Shown here piece after piece: positions 1-7,382 of a DNA stretch of 60,525 nt. The notes under the pieces were generated by a model. It was given only the letters and a program-made list of their open reading frames with translations. It searched no databases and was not told the DNA's origin. The DNA comes from Mycolicibacterium vinylchloridicum (lineage in GTDB: Bacteria > Actinomycetota > Actinomycetes > Mycobacteriales > Mycobacteriaceae). Positions within the stretch are counted from its first letter, which is position 1, and every line of letters starts with the position of its first letter. A program made the position numbers and the translations under genes. The stretch lies in NCBI RefSeq assembly GCF_013404075.1, contig NZ_JACBJQ010000034.1, forward strand, positions 1 through 60,525. Direction: 5' to 3'.

Positions 1-199
1 ACATCGCCGTCAGGTAATACTTGATCGGGAACCGCTGACCAGCCGCCTCCCCGACCACCGGCTCAATACCGCACTCATACGCCTCGAGCTTGGCCCGGTT
101 GAAACGCCGCGGACCGACCACCAACGCGATCACCACCGACACGATCGCAAACGCCGCGGCAATAACCCCCAACACCAAGATGGGTGTGTAGAGACTCAT
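1..199 (-). CDS. nuoA: NADH-quinone oxidoreductase subunit A (5' part only)
   Basis: NuoA is a small membrane subunit of complex I (NDH-1). Reading the minus strand from the ATG at 199 gives MSLYTPILVLGV, then one hydrophobic helix, a VGPRRFNRAKLEAYECG(I/V)EP loop and GQRFPIKYYLTAM. The FNRAKLEAYECGIEP loop and the F-P-I-K-Y-Y motif are diagnostic of NuoA and close to the M. tuberculosis protein. The gene runs off the left edge, so about the last half is missing, and the rest of the nuo operon is expected outside the window. The 159 bases between this start and the receiver gene must hold the nuo promoter, but I see no confident hexamers there. Confidence 0.95.
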   Translation of the reverse strand, partial: MSLYTPILVLGVIAAAFAIVSVVIALVVGPRRFNRAKLEAYECGIEPVVGEAAGQRFPIKYYLTAM

Positions 200-358
200 A
201 TGGCTGTGTCACTCCTCGCTGGGCTGGAGATGTGAGCTACAACACAGCCTAGCGATCTTGAGACTCGCTGTCGCGATTTCGTTAGGATGGCTTCAATAGC
301 TGAGCGCGGCCCATCTCCCGCCGAGAGGGCAAGGGCGACAGCGTATTTGGCGTTTAGT

Positions 359-763
359 TCACTGCACTGGGGTGCGCAGCAAATCGACGACCGCGTCGCC
401 AAGGCGGATCGGATCGATCGGGTGCGGCACCGCCGCCTCCGCGCGCGACCAGTTGGCCAGCCATGCGTCATCCGGCCGGCCGGTCAGGACCAGCACCGGC
501 GGGCAGTCGTCGATCTCGTCCTTGAGCTGTTTGGCAATGCCCATCCCGCCGACCGGTGCGGCCTCGCCGTCGAGGATGACCAGATCGAATCCGCCGGCGT
601 CCATCAGCTGAATCACCATCGGGCCGGTGGCGACGTCGGTGTAGGTCAGCTCCGGCAGTTCGGGGTGGACGCGCTTGCCGAGTGCCAGGCGCACCTGTTC
701 CCGGGTGCGGGCATTGCTGCTGTACACCAGAACGTGAAGCGGTTGTGCAGCGGGACGAGACAC
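359..763 (-). CDS. Stand-alone, degenerate response-regulator receiver protein (Rv3143-like)
   Basis: A 134-aa single receiver domain with no output domain, lying just upstream of nuoA as Rv3143 does in M. tuberculosis. The start is a GTG. The phospho-acceptor region reads F-D-L-V-I-L-D-G-E, followed by a VLVLTGRPDD strand that supplies the conserved Thr. The N-terminal acidic pair usual after strand 1 is absent (VLVYSSNARTRE), and the conserved Lys of the K-P motif is His (VPHPID). Phosphotransfer may therefore be altered or lost, and the domain may act as a protein-interaction module. No kinase gene lies next to it. The link to complex I is positional only. Confidence 0.85.
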   Translation of the reverse strand: MSRPAAQPLHVLVYSSNARTREQVRLALGKRVHPELPELTYTDVATGPMVIQLMDAGGFDLVILDGEAAPVGGMGIAKQLKDEIDDCPPVLVLTGRPDDAWLANWSRAEAAVPHPIDPIRLGDAVVDLLRTPVQ

Positions 764-814
764 GCCGCCGATGCTACTGCGAAAATGCCTGCCGCCTAGG
801 GCGTTCGGCAGCTT

Positions 815-1348
815 CTACTCAGCCTTGGCAAAGGCGACGTCCGCCAGCAGGGTGGTGGTCGCGGGCATCATGCCGACCATGTTGCCGCTGACGCCCAGCG
901 CGGTGCGGTCGATCGTCGTCTGCGCGGTGAGTTGCACCGTGCGGTCGCCCAGCACGGCGACGGTGGCCGACAGCGGCAGCGGTTGGGTGTTGCCTCGCAC
1001 CGTCAGGGTGGCCTGCACGGCGGCGGTGTTCGCGCCGGTGGGCTGCACATCCGTCACCTCGACGTGGATGACCGGGTGCGCGTCGACGTCGAAGAAGTCG
1101 GCCGAGCGCAGGTGCTCGTCACGTTTCCTGATTCCGGTCTTCAGTGACGACGCCTGGATGTCGAGCCCGCCGGAGACCGCGCCGTTTGCGCCGATCTCGC
1201 CGGCACCGCGTACGTCGGTGAAGTCGCCGGCGACGGTGGCCAGGCCCCAGAAGGTCTTGTTCTTGAACCGCAGCGAGGACTTGGCCGGCACCAGTTCCCA
1301 ACGTCCGGCCGTGTCAGGGGCGACGAGGATCGCGTTCAGCTCGGACAT
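815..1348 (-). CDS. YceI family lipocalin-like protein
   Basis: A 177-aa YceI-family protein. The family forms a beta-barrel that binds isoprenoid or other amphiphilic ligands. Visible hallmarks are G-R-W-E-L-V-P-A-K-S-S-L-R-F near the start, the D-G-W/DIQASSL-type strand, R-D-E-H-L-R-S-A-D-F-F-D-V-D followed by H-P, and LTVRG-T-P-L. There is no signal peptide, so it should be cytoplasmic. The ATG at 1348 has GGAAGG about 8 nt upstream; the longer reading frame to 1582 runs into the next gene and is not used. It is the last gene of the TetR-headed acyl-CoA dehydrogenase operon. Its role there (ligand binding or delivery) is inferred. Confidence 0.9.
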   Translation of the reverse strand: MSELNAILVAPDTAGRWELVPAKSSLRFKNKTFWGLATVAGDFTDVRGAGEIGANGAVSGGLDIQASSLKTGIRKRDEHLRSADFFDVDAHPVIHVEVTDVQPTGANTAAVQATLTVRGNTQPLPLSATVAVLGDRTVQLTAQTTIDRTALGVSGNMVGMMPATTTLLADVAFAKAE

Positions 1349-1362
1349 GTGGTCGCCTTCCG

Positions 1363-1746
1363 TCAGCCCAGCAGTGGGCCCAATTCGGCGGGATCGAAGT
1401 ATTCGTCGATCCGCCGGATGAGGCCGTCTTCTCCCAACTTCACCACCAGGCATACCCGCGTTGTGATGTTTTCGCCGCCGGTGGTCGTGGAATGAAGAAG
1501 GTGCTGCTGGACGAAGCCGCCGTCGAACACCTGCCGGTCGAGCACTTCGTAATGCCGGTAGGTAGTGGTGCCGACGTACCACCGGATCACTTTGAGGGCA
1601 CGCGCCTTGTCGTTGTCGCGCTCATCGCCCGAGTGCCACACGGTGACGTCGTCGGACCACAGCGCTGTCACCGTGTCGATGTCGCCGTCCGAGATGGCCG
1701 CGAACAATTGATCGGCAGCTTCGATGATCTGGTCGTGGGTGGGCAT
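1363..1746 (-). CDS. NTF2-like / SnoaL-type small protein
   Basis: A 127-aa protein of the nuclear-transport-factor-2/ketosteroid-isomerase fold. It begins MPTHDQIIEAADQLFAAISDGDID, continues with the typical (V)TALWSDDVTVWHSGD and ends R-I-D-E-Y-F-D-P, a characteristic NTF2-like C-terminal strand. Family members are isomerases, hydratases, cyclases or binding proteins. The start overlaps the stop of the DUF6285 gene by one base (TGATG), so the two are translationally coupled. An isomerase or dehydratase role in the same acyl-CoA pathway is plausible but not shown. Confidence 0.85.
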   Translation of the reverse strand: MPTHDQIIEAADQLFAAISDGDIDTVTALWSDDVTVWHSGDERDNDKARALKVIRWYVGTTTYRHYEVLDRQVFDGGFVQQHLLHSTTTGGENITTRVCLVVKLGEDGLIRRIDEYFDPAELGPLLG

Positions 1747-2099
1747 CAGCGCGGCGCTCCTTCGGGGCGGTCGTAGCCGGGATGGGAGATGGCCAGCCGG
1801 TGGGCGACCAGTGTTCGCAGGGTTGCCATGAGCTCGGTGCCGCGAACGTCGAGGTCGCCGGCGCGGATCGCGGCAGCGAGTGTGTCTTCGCACGCGTAGC
1901 CGAGTTTTTCGAGTGCCGCCACCGCGTCGGCCGAGGTTGTGTCGAGCAGTTCGCGTTCGACGGTGCGCAACACGTTGGCGGCGACGAGCGCGTGGAAGTT
2001 GACCGAGCCGCTGGTGTTGGCCCGGACGTCGCCTTCGAGGAACTCGGCGACTGCGGCGACCAGTTCGGCGGCGGTGGGCCGGCCGTTCAGCGCGGTCAT
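1746..2099 (-). CDS. DUF6285 protein, LvaB-like partner of the phosphotransferase
   Basis: A small 117-aa all-helical protein (MTALNGRPTAAELVAAVAEFL..., with a central FHALVAANVLRTVEREL). This pattern fits DUF6285, found next to aminoglycoside-phosphotransferase-like genes and acyl-CoA dehydrogenases. From memory, Pseudomonas putida LvaB, the small subunit needed by the 4-hydroxyvaleryl-CoA kinase LvaA, belongs to this type. The ATG at 2099 overlaps the phosphotransferase stop (ATGA), which keeps the pair in one coupled unit. The role as kinase subunit is inferred from order and size. The longer reading frame to 2255 lies inside the upstream gene and is rejected. Confidence 0.8.
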   Translation of the reverse strand: MTALNGRPTAAELVAAVAEFLEGDVRANTSGSVNFHALVAANVLRTVERELLDTTSADAVAALEKLGYACEDTLAAAIRAGDLDVRGTELMATLRTLVAHRLAISHPGYDRPEGAPR

Positions 2100-3067
2100 G
2101 ACACACCCTCCAGCAGGTCCAGCAGGTCCCATTCGGTTTCGCAGACTCGGCGTCCGATCGCGGCGAGTTCCACCGATCGGGACTGGCCGGACAGGTGGCG
2201 TTCGGCCTGGAAGCGGCAGATCACCCCCCAGCGCAGCGTGGCGACCACGAGCCACCAGCGCAGTGCCGCGCGGTCGACGGTGGCACCACCGGCGTGCTCG
2301 TAGGCTGCGATGAAATCGTCGATGCCGCCCAGCCCCCCAGCGGCCATACCGGCCGGGGCGCCGAACCGCCAGGCCCTGATGCAGAACCAGGCGAGGTCTT
2401 CATAGATCTCGCCGATGTGGACCAGTTCCCAGTCCAGCACAGCGGCCAGCTCCGACCCGTCGACGATCAGGTTGCCCATCCGGAAATCGCCGTGGACCAG
2501 CCGCCGCGGTGACGGTGGTGGCCGGTGTTCCGCAAGCCACCGGAACGCCCACTCGAATGTTGCTGTCGTATCACCCATTTCGTCGAGACGCAGCCGCCAC
2601 TGTGCCACGTCGTCTTGCGCGGTCAGCCCCGGAGCGTCGACAGCGCCGCGATGGATGGCGGCCAACGCCTGGGCGCATTGGCCCAAGAGCTTGGCGCGGC
2701 CGACGTCGTCGAGTTGACGTTGAATGCGCCGGACGATGGTCTCGCCGGGGATCTCGCCGCAGATCAGAAACGGGTTGCCCAGCGCCTCAACAGAGTCGGA
2801 GGCGATCAGGATCTCGGGAACCGGGGCGCCCGCCGCCGCGGCCGCCACCTGGACCGCGGCCTCCAGCTCCATCCCGGCGTGCACGTCGTCCGGCGGCCCG
2901 GTACGCAGGATCAGCGCGCGCCGCTGGGATCCGGTCACCGCGTCGAAGGCCCACGTGGTGCGGCTGGCCCCACCGGTCAGCGCCCGGAGGTTGTCGATCT
3001 CGGTGGCCGTGCCGAGGATGGGGCGCAGCACCCCGGCCAGATTCACCGACAGTGACTCGGCGGCCAC
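2096..3067 (-). CDS. APH-family phosphotransferase, LvaA/ACAD11-kinase-like
   Basis: A 323-aa protein-kinase-like fold of the aminoglycoside phosphotransferase family. It has an N-lobe with LRALTGGASRTTWAFD, the catalytic Brenner loop H-G-D-F-R-M-G-N and the metal-binding D-W-E. APH-like proteins beside acyl-CoA dehydrogenases (LvaA, and the N-terminal domain of human ACAD10/ACAD11) phosphorylate the 4-hydroxyl of 4-hydroxyacyl-CoAs; they are not antibiotic-resistance enzymes. The start is taken as GTG at 3067, one base after the acyl-CoA dehydrogenase stop. Its stop overlaps the DUF6285 start. The dehydrogenase - kinase - DUF6285 order mirrors lvaC/lvaA/lvaB partners. Substrate is unknown. 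Confidence 0.88.
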   Translation of the reverse strand: MAAESLSVNLAGVLRPILGTATEIDNLRALTGGASRTTWAFDAVTGSQRRALILRTGPPDDVHAGMELEAAVQVAAAAAGAPVPEILIASDSVEALGNPFLICGEIPGETIVRRIQRQLDDVGRAKLLGQCAQALAAIHRGAVDAPGLTAQDDVAQWRLRLDEMGDTTATFEWAFRWLAEHRPPPSPRRLVHGDFRMGNLIVDGSELAAVLDWELVHIGEIYEDLAWFCIRAWRFGAPAGMAAGGLGGIDDFIAAYEHAGGATVDRAALRWWLVVATLRWGVICRFQAERHLSGQSRSVELAAIGRRVCETEWDLLDLLEGVS

Positions 3068-3068
3068 G

Positions 3069-4313
3069 TCAGCGGGCCGGCTTGCCGAACTTGAACATCC
3101 GCTGTGCGACCCTGCGCATCTGGATCTCCTCGGCACCCTCGGTGATCCGGTAGCGGCGGTGATGGCGATAGATGTGTTCGAAGGGCTCGTGGCGGCTGTA
3201 GCCGATGCCGCCGTGAACCTGCATGGCCCGGTCGGCCGCCTCGCAGACCAGGCGATTGGCGCGGTAGTTCGCCATCGACACCTTGTCGGACACCTCGAGA
3301 TGGTGGTTGCGGTCCAGCTCCCAGGCGGCGTAGCGGACCAGCAGCCGAACCATCTGCGCTTCGGTCTGCAGCTCCACCAACGGCCACTGCACCGCCTGAT
3401 TGACCGCCAGCGGCTTTCCGAACGTCACCCGCTTACCGGCGTACTCCACCGCGCGGTCGATACAGTGCTGGGCCGCCCCCAGGCTGCTGGCAGCCTGCCG
3501 AATCCTGTTCTCGTGCAGGAACGTCTGCGCGACTTCCAGTCCGTGGTCGAGCTCACCGAGCACCGCGTCGGCGGGCACCCGCACATCCCGCAGTTCGACC
3601 TCGCCATGATCGGTGGGCATGTTGAACGTCCACCAGTAGAACGGCACCTCGAAGCCGGGGGCGTTGCAGGGGACCAGGAACGCGGTGATGCCGCGGGCCT
3701 GGCCAGGCTCACCCGAGGTGCGAGCGAACACCAGGTCGTGGGTGGCGCGGTGCACGCCGGTGTTCCAGCGCTTGGACCCGTTGATCACCCAGTCGTCACC
3801 ATCGCGTTCGGCGCGGGTTTCCAGCCACGTCGCGTCCGAGCCGTGGTCGGGTTCGGTGAGGCCGAACGCCATCGACCGCTGACCGGTCAGCATCGCCTCG
3901 ATCCACTCGCTCTTCTGCTCCTCGGTGCCGAACCGGTCCATCATGATGACCTGCGGGAAATTGCCGACGATCGACGACTCGTCCTGCAGGTCGTTGTGCA
4001 GGCCAAGGCCCTTGTGCGCCAAGTGCTCCCGGATGACGGCCATGTCCACATTCGTGCCGTCGCGCCCGCCGAACTTCGAGGGCAGTCCATAGCGCAGCCA
4101 ACCGGCCGCATCGGCACGGCGGCGCATCTCGTCGAGCAGATCCTCCCATTCCCGGCGCGGGATACCACCGTTCTCCACGTCGGTGCGGGCGAACTCGCGG
4201 CGCTGATCGAAGTACTGCATGTGTTCTCGTTCGAGCGGTTTGATCTCGGCCTCGATGAACGCATCCATTTCGGCCAGAACTGCCGGAAGGTGTTCGGGCA
4301 GAGTGAAATCCAC
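3069..4313 (-). CDS. Acyl-CoA dehydrogenase (LvaC/ACAD11-type)
   Basis: A 414-aa flavoprotein of the acyl-CoA dehydrogenase family. It has the N-terminal helical domain, the flavin-binding AFGLTEPDHGSDATW strand, a WVINGSKRWNTGVHRATH motif and the C-terminal Q-V-H-G-G-I-G-Y-S segment. Near the end, RITEGAEEIQMRRVAQRM carries the Glu expected to be the catalytic base. GTG at 4313 is preceded by AAGGAG about 6 nt upstream; the longer frame to 4655 is inside the TetR gene. In Lva/ACAD11 systems the dehydrogenase eliminates phosphate from a 4-phosphoacyl-CoA, and its position directly before the kinase gene supports the same use here. Substrate is not deducible. Confidence 0.93.
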   Translation of the reverse strand: MDFTLPEHLPAVLAEMDAFIEAEIKPLEREHMQYFDQRREFARTDVENGGIPRREWEDLLDEMRRRADAAGWLRYGLPSKFGGRDGTNVDMAVIREHLAHKGLGLHNDLQDESSIVGNFPQVIMMDRFGTEEQKSEWIEAMLTGQRSMAFGLTEPDHGSDATWLETRAERDGDDWVINGSKRWNTGVHRATHDLVFARTSGEPGQARGITAFLVPCNAPGFEVPFYWWTFNMPTDHGEVELRDVRVPADAVLGELDHGLEVAQTFLHENRIRQAASSLGAAQHCIDRAVEYAGKRVTFGKPLAVNQAVQWPLVELQTEAQMVRLLVRYAAWELDRNHHLEVSDKVSMANYRANRLVCEAADRAMQVHGGIGYSRHEPFEHIYRHHRRYRITEGAEEIQMRRVAQRMFKFGKPAR

Positions 4314-4330
4314 GTTGATCTCCTTGTGGG

Positions 4331-4990
4331 TCAGAAACCGTAGAGCGTTTTCTTCCAGATGGTGGACAGGGTTGTGATGGCCTCGGCGTCCGACAGTCGC
4401 AGACCGAGGCCGGCGCTGTCGGGACGTAGGCACACCGTGGTGAACTGCTCGAAAAGCAGCGCGATCGCCAGCGCGGTGTGTTCGGGCTGCAGGCCGGCCG
4501 CGTATCCGTGTTCCTGGGCGCGTAACACCGAGGCGGAGACGATGTCGATGCCGAACTGGCGGAACTGATTCTGCAGCGCGGCGAAGCGGGGCTGGGTGTT
4601 GGCGAGCTGATCCACGGCGACCATGATCCCGATGCTCTGCTTGAACATGTCCCAATAGGCGGTGACGACGGTGACGAAAAACCGGCTGTCGTCCGGGGAT
4701 TCGGGCAGATGGAGCCGCAGGCCCGACGGCAGTACGACCTCGTGGAGAAACGAGTCGGCCAGCGCCGCCAACAGATCCTCTTTGTCGTCGAAGTACCGGT
4801 AGAACACCGCTGGTGACCGGCCGGCCGCCGAGGTGATGTCACCAAGGGTGGTGCCGTGAAAGCCCCGTTCGGCGAACAGTTTCCGTGCCGCGTCCTCGAT
4901 GGCCCGGCGGGTCTGCCGACCTTTGGAGCTCAGTGTGCGCGGGCCGTCGCCGGCCCCGTCCGCCTTCTGCGGACGGTTAGACGGTTCCAT
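4331..4990 (-). CDS. TetR family regulator of the acyl-CoA dehydrogenase operon
   Basis: A 219-aa TetR repressor. After a 25-residue polar tail comes the helix-turn-helix domain: KGRQTRRAIEDAARKLFAERGFHGTTLGDIT, then AGRSPAVFYRYFDDKEDLLAAL. The C-terminal ligand domain is of the type found with acyl-CoA dehydrogenases. It is the first gene of the operon (17 bp before the dehydrogenase) and lies 25 bp from a near-palindrome at 5016-5039. A matching site precedes the dioxygenase-like operon at 10.9 kb, so one regulator may control both. ATG at 4990 is chosen because the longer frame loses TetR homology and covers the operator. The inducer is unknown, probably a CoA thioester. Confidence 0.92.
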   Translation of the reverse strand: MEPSNRPQKADGAGDGPRTLSSKGRQTRRAIEDAARKLFAERGFHGTTLGDITSAAGRSPAVFYRYFDDKEDLLAALADSFLHEVVLPSGLRLHLPESPDDSRFFVTVVTAYWDMFKQSIGIMVAVDQLANTQPRFAALQNQFRQFGIDIVSASVLRAQEHGYAAGLQPEHTALAIALLFEQFTTVCLRPDSAGLGLRLSDAEAITTLSTIWKKTLYGF

Positions 4991-5015
4991 GGCTGGCCCC
5001 CGTGCTCGCCGGTGC

Positions 5016-5039
5016 AAAACTAAAGCTAACGTTACTTTT
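5016..5039. promoter_or_regulatory. Candidate TetR operator, copy 1
   Basis: AAAACTAA, eight bases, then TTACTTTT: an inverted repeat with one mismatch. Inside it TAACGTTA (5027-5034) is a perfect 8-bp palindrome and may be the true centre. It lies between the divergent tetR (start 4990) and the methyltransferase (start 5208). The same 8-8-8 arrangement recurs at 10960-10983, with 19 of 24 bases identical. Operator assignment is inferred from symmetry, position and recurrence. Confidence 0.6.
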
Positions 5040-5207
5040 CGTTCTGGTGGTTGGCAAGAGCTCGCCGGTGTCGGGAATTCGTCCTGACCTGCCTTTACGC
5101 AGTCTGGCAATGGCTCACAACAACGGTGGGTATTCTTGACCAAGGTCGGGGCGGCTCTTGAGCAGTAGGAGCTACGCACTACACAGCCCAACGTCGAAGG
5201 CCTTCCC

Positions 5208-6089
5208 TTGCTACCAGCACCGAGCAACACATTTGCCCTCAAGCCGCACTTCGAGGACGTTCAGTCGCACTACGACCTGTCCGACGAATTCTTCCGGCTG
5301 TTCCTGGATCCGACGCAGACGTACAGCTGTGCGTTTTTCGAGCGCGACAATATGACGCTCCACGAAGCCCAGCTCGCGAAGATCGATTTGTCGCTGGGCA
5401 AGCTGGGCCTGCAGCCCGGCATGACCTTGCTTGACGTCGGCTGCGGCTGGGGCGCCACGATGCGCCGGGCGATCGAGAAGTACGACGTCAACGTCATCGG
5501 GCTGACGCTGAGCCGCAACCAGCAGGCGAATGCGGAACGCGCTTTCGCCGAGATGGACACCAAGCGGACCCGCTGTGTCCTGCTCGGGGGCTGGGAGCAG
5601 TTCAGCGAGCCAGTGGACCGCATCGTGTCGATCGGCGCGTTCGAACACTTCGGGGCGGACCGCTACAACGCGTTCTTCGACTTCGCCTATGACGTCCTGC
5701 CCGACGACGGCTTGATGATGCTGCACTCGATCATGCAGATCCCGCGGTCCGAGATGGAGGCGCGTGGGCTGCCGATCACGATGAGCCTGCTGCGGTTCTT
5801 CAAGTTCATCTCGGTGGAGATCTTCCCCGGCGGCCACCTGCCGACCCGTGAGATCGTCAAGGAGTTGTCCGGAAAGGCCGGCTTCACAACCGATCTCGTC
5901 CAATCGCTGGAGCAGCATTATGCGAAGACCCTCGACCTGTGGGCGGCCGCGCTCGAGGCGCGCCGGGATGAGGCGATCGCGATCCAGTCCGAAGAGGTCT
6001 ACGACCGCTACATGAAGTACCTGACCGGGTGCGCGGACCTGTTCCGCAACCGTTACACCGACGTCTGCCAGTTCACGCTGAAGAAGTAG
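5208..6089 (+). CDS. Mycolic-acid-type cyclopropane/methyl transferase (SAM-dependent)
   Basis: A 293-aa member of the CmaA/MmaA/PcaA/UmaA family, which modifies mycolic acids or fatty acyl chains using S-adenosylmethionine. Visible motifs are HYDLSDEFFRLFLDP near residue 21, TYSCAFFE, the SAM-binding LLDVGCGWGATMRRA, GLTLSRNQ, SIGAFEHFG and the C-terminal Y-T-D-V-C-Q-F-T-L-K-K ending typical of the family. The start is TTG at 5208, the only canonical start after the in-frame stop at 5166, with GAAGG 7-8 nt upstream. It is transcribed divergently from the TetR operon, with the candidate operator in between, so co-regulation is possible. Which chain position it modifies cannot be read from sequence alone. 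Confidence 0.93.
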   Translation: MLPAPSNTFALKPHFEDVQSHYDLSDEFFRLFLDPTQTYSCAFFERDNMTLHEAQLAKIDLSLGKLGLQPGMTLLDVGCGWGATMRRAIEKYDVNVIGLTLSRNQQANAERAFAEMDTKRTRCVLLGGWEQFSEPVDRIVSIGAFEHFGADRYNAFFDFAYDVLPDDGLMMLHSIMQIPRSEMEARGLPITMSLLRFFKFISVEIFPGGHLPTREIVKELSGKAGFTTDLVQSLEQHYAKTLDLWAAALEARRDEAIAIQSEEVYDRYMKYLTGCADLFRNRYTDVCQFTLKK

Positions 6090-6101
6090 GCGGTCGTCAG
6101 C

Positions 6102-6467
6102 TCACCGCTGGCTCGCGCGCCATTTCTCCAGAGCCCGTCGTTCGCGCTTGGTCGGCCGGCCCGCGCCGCGGTCGCGGGCGGCCACCGGCACGGCTGGAAC
6201 GCTGGGCGGCTTGGGTGTGTGGTCCAGATAGCACGTGCCGGCGTCGGCCGCGCCAACCCGCTTCGCTATCACCCGCACCACCTCGACGACGCGCGTCGTG
6301 TCACCCACTCGGGCCCGCACCTCGTCGCCGGGGGAGATTGTCGTCGAGGGCTTGGCCAGTCGGTCGTTGACGCGGACGTGGCCGCCGCGGCAGGCCGCTG
6401 CGGCGTCCGGCCGGGTCTTCGTCAGCCGGACCGCCCACAACCACCGATCAACCCGAGTCGAGTCCAC
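6102..6467 (-). CDS. S4-domain RNA-binding protein (Hsp15-like)
   Basis: A 121-aa protein with an N-terminal S4 domain: RVDRWLWAVRLTKTRPDAAAACRGGHVRVN..., ending in a basic tail G-R-P-T-K-R-E-R-R-A-L-E-K-W. This matches the Hsp15/YrfH group, which in E. coli recycles 50S subunits carrying nascent peptide. It is the only gene between the methyltransferase and the HMG-CoA-lyase-like gene, and is separated from the latter by 9 bp on the same strand. It could therefore be the distal gene of the dioxygenase-like operon, although its function is housekeeping. Confidence 0.88.
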   Translation of the reverse strand: MDSTRVDRWLWAVRLTKTRPDAAAACRGGHVRVNDRLAKPSTTISPGDEVRARVGDTTRVVEVVRVIAKRVGAADAGTCYLDHTPKPPSVPAVPVAARDRGAGRPTKRERRALEKWRASQR

Positions 6468-6476
6468 GACGCCTGA

Positions 6477-7382
6477 CTAGTTCAGGAGCCGGTCGCCGGC
6501 CCGCAGCAACGCACTGGGCAGCTCGTGACCGACCACCGCCCTGGCGACGCCGGCGGCGCGGATCGCCGCGTCCAGATCGACATCGACACCGATTCCGCTG
6601 TCGCGCAACAGGTACACCAGATCCTCGGTGGCGATGTTGCCGCTGGCGCCGGGTGCGAACGGGCAACCACCAAGGCCGCCGACCGACGAGTCGAGCCGCG
6701 TCACCCCGGCGGCCACCGCGGCGTAGGCGCTGGCCAGCCCGGAGCCGCGGGTGTTGTGGAAATGCGCGCCCAGCGGCAGGTCGCCGATGCGGGGCTTCAC
6801 CTGGTTCACCAGGGAAGTGACCCGACCAGGCGTGGTGGTGCCGATGGTGTCGGCGATCGCCAGCCGGTCCGCGCCGAATTCGCATGCGGCGTCGACGATG
6901 TCGAGCACCCGTTGCGGCGGGGTCGGGCCGTCGAAGGGGCAATCCCAGGCGGTAGCGATGATGACCTCGACGCTGACACCGGAGTCGTGGGCGATGGCGA
7001 CGATCTCGGCGATCTGCGCGGTGGCCTCCGCACTGCTGCGTCCGACGTTGGCCCGGCTGTGAGCGTCGGCGGCCGACACGACGTATTCGAGGGAATGCAG
7101 CCCCGCGGCGATGGCGCGCTTGGCGCCGTTGGGACTGGCGACCAGCGCGGAGAATTCGATGTCGGGATAGTCGCCGAGGTGGGCGGCGAACTCGGGTGCG
7201 TCGGCCAGGGCGGGAACCTTCGACGGGGAGACGAACGCCGTCGCCTCCACTTCGCGGACTCCGGTGGCGGCGATGGCGGCCAGTAGTTCCAGCTTGGCCG
7301 ACAACGGAATTGGCTCCTCGATCTGCAGGCCGTCGCGCAGGGCGACTTCGCGGACCGTTACGTGTTCTCCCAGCTCGCTCAT
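6477..7382 (-). CDS. HMG-CoA lyase-like DRE-TIM family enzyme
   Basis: A 301-aa TIM-barrel aldolase of the hydroxymethylglutaryl-CoA lyase family. REVALRDGLQIEEP carries the DRE-TIM Arg-Asp pair, GAHFHNTRGSG the His-X-His metal ligands, and G-G-L-G-G-C-P-F-A-P-G the lyase signature with the catalytic Cys. The family cleaves 3-hydroxy-3-methylglutaryl-CoA or similar 3-hydroxyacyl-CoAs to acetyl-CoA plus a keto acid. It is the last catabolic gene of the dioxygenase-like operon, coupled to the CoA-transferase by an ATGA overlap. No carboxylase or methylglutaconyl-CoA hydratase of the leucine pathway is nearby, so the substrate may be a related branched acyl-CoA. Confidence 0.92.
   Translation of the reverse strand: MSELGEHVTVREVALRDGLQIEEPIPLSAKLELLAAIAATGVREVEATAFVSPSKVPALADAPEFAAHLGDYPDIEFSALVASPNGAKRAIAAGLHSLEYVVSAADAHSRANVGRSSAEATAQIAEIVAIAHDSGVSVEVIIATAWDCPFDGPTPPQRVLDIVDAACEFGADRLAIADTIGTTTPGRVTSLVNQVKPRIGDLPLGAHFHNTRGSGLASAYAAVAAGVTRLDSSVGGLGGCPFAPGASGNIATEDLVYLLRDSGIGVDVDLDAAIRAAGVARAVVGHELPSALLRAGDRLLN

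Noticed and set aside
2096..3067. Aminoglycoside resistance gene
   Set aside because: The APH fold is present, but the coupled acyl-CoA dehydrogenase and DUF6285 genes indicate an acyl-CoA kinase type.
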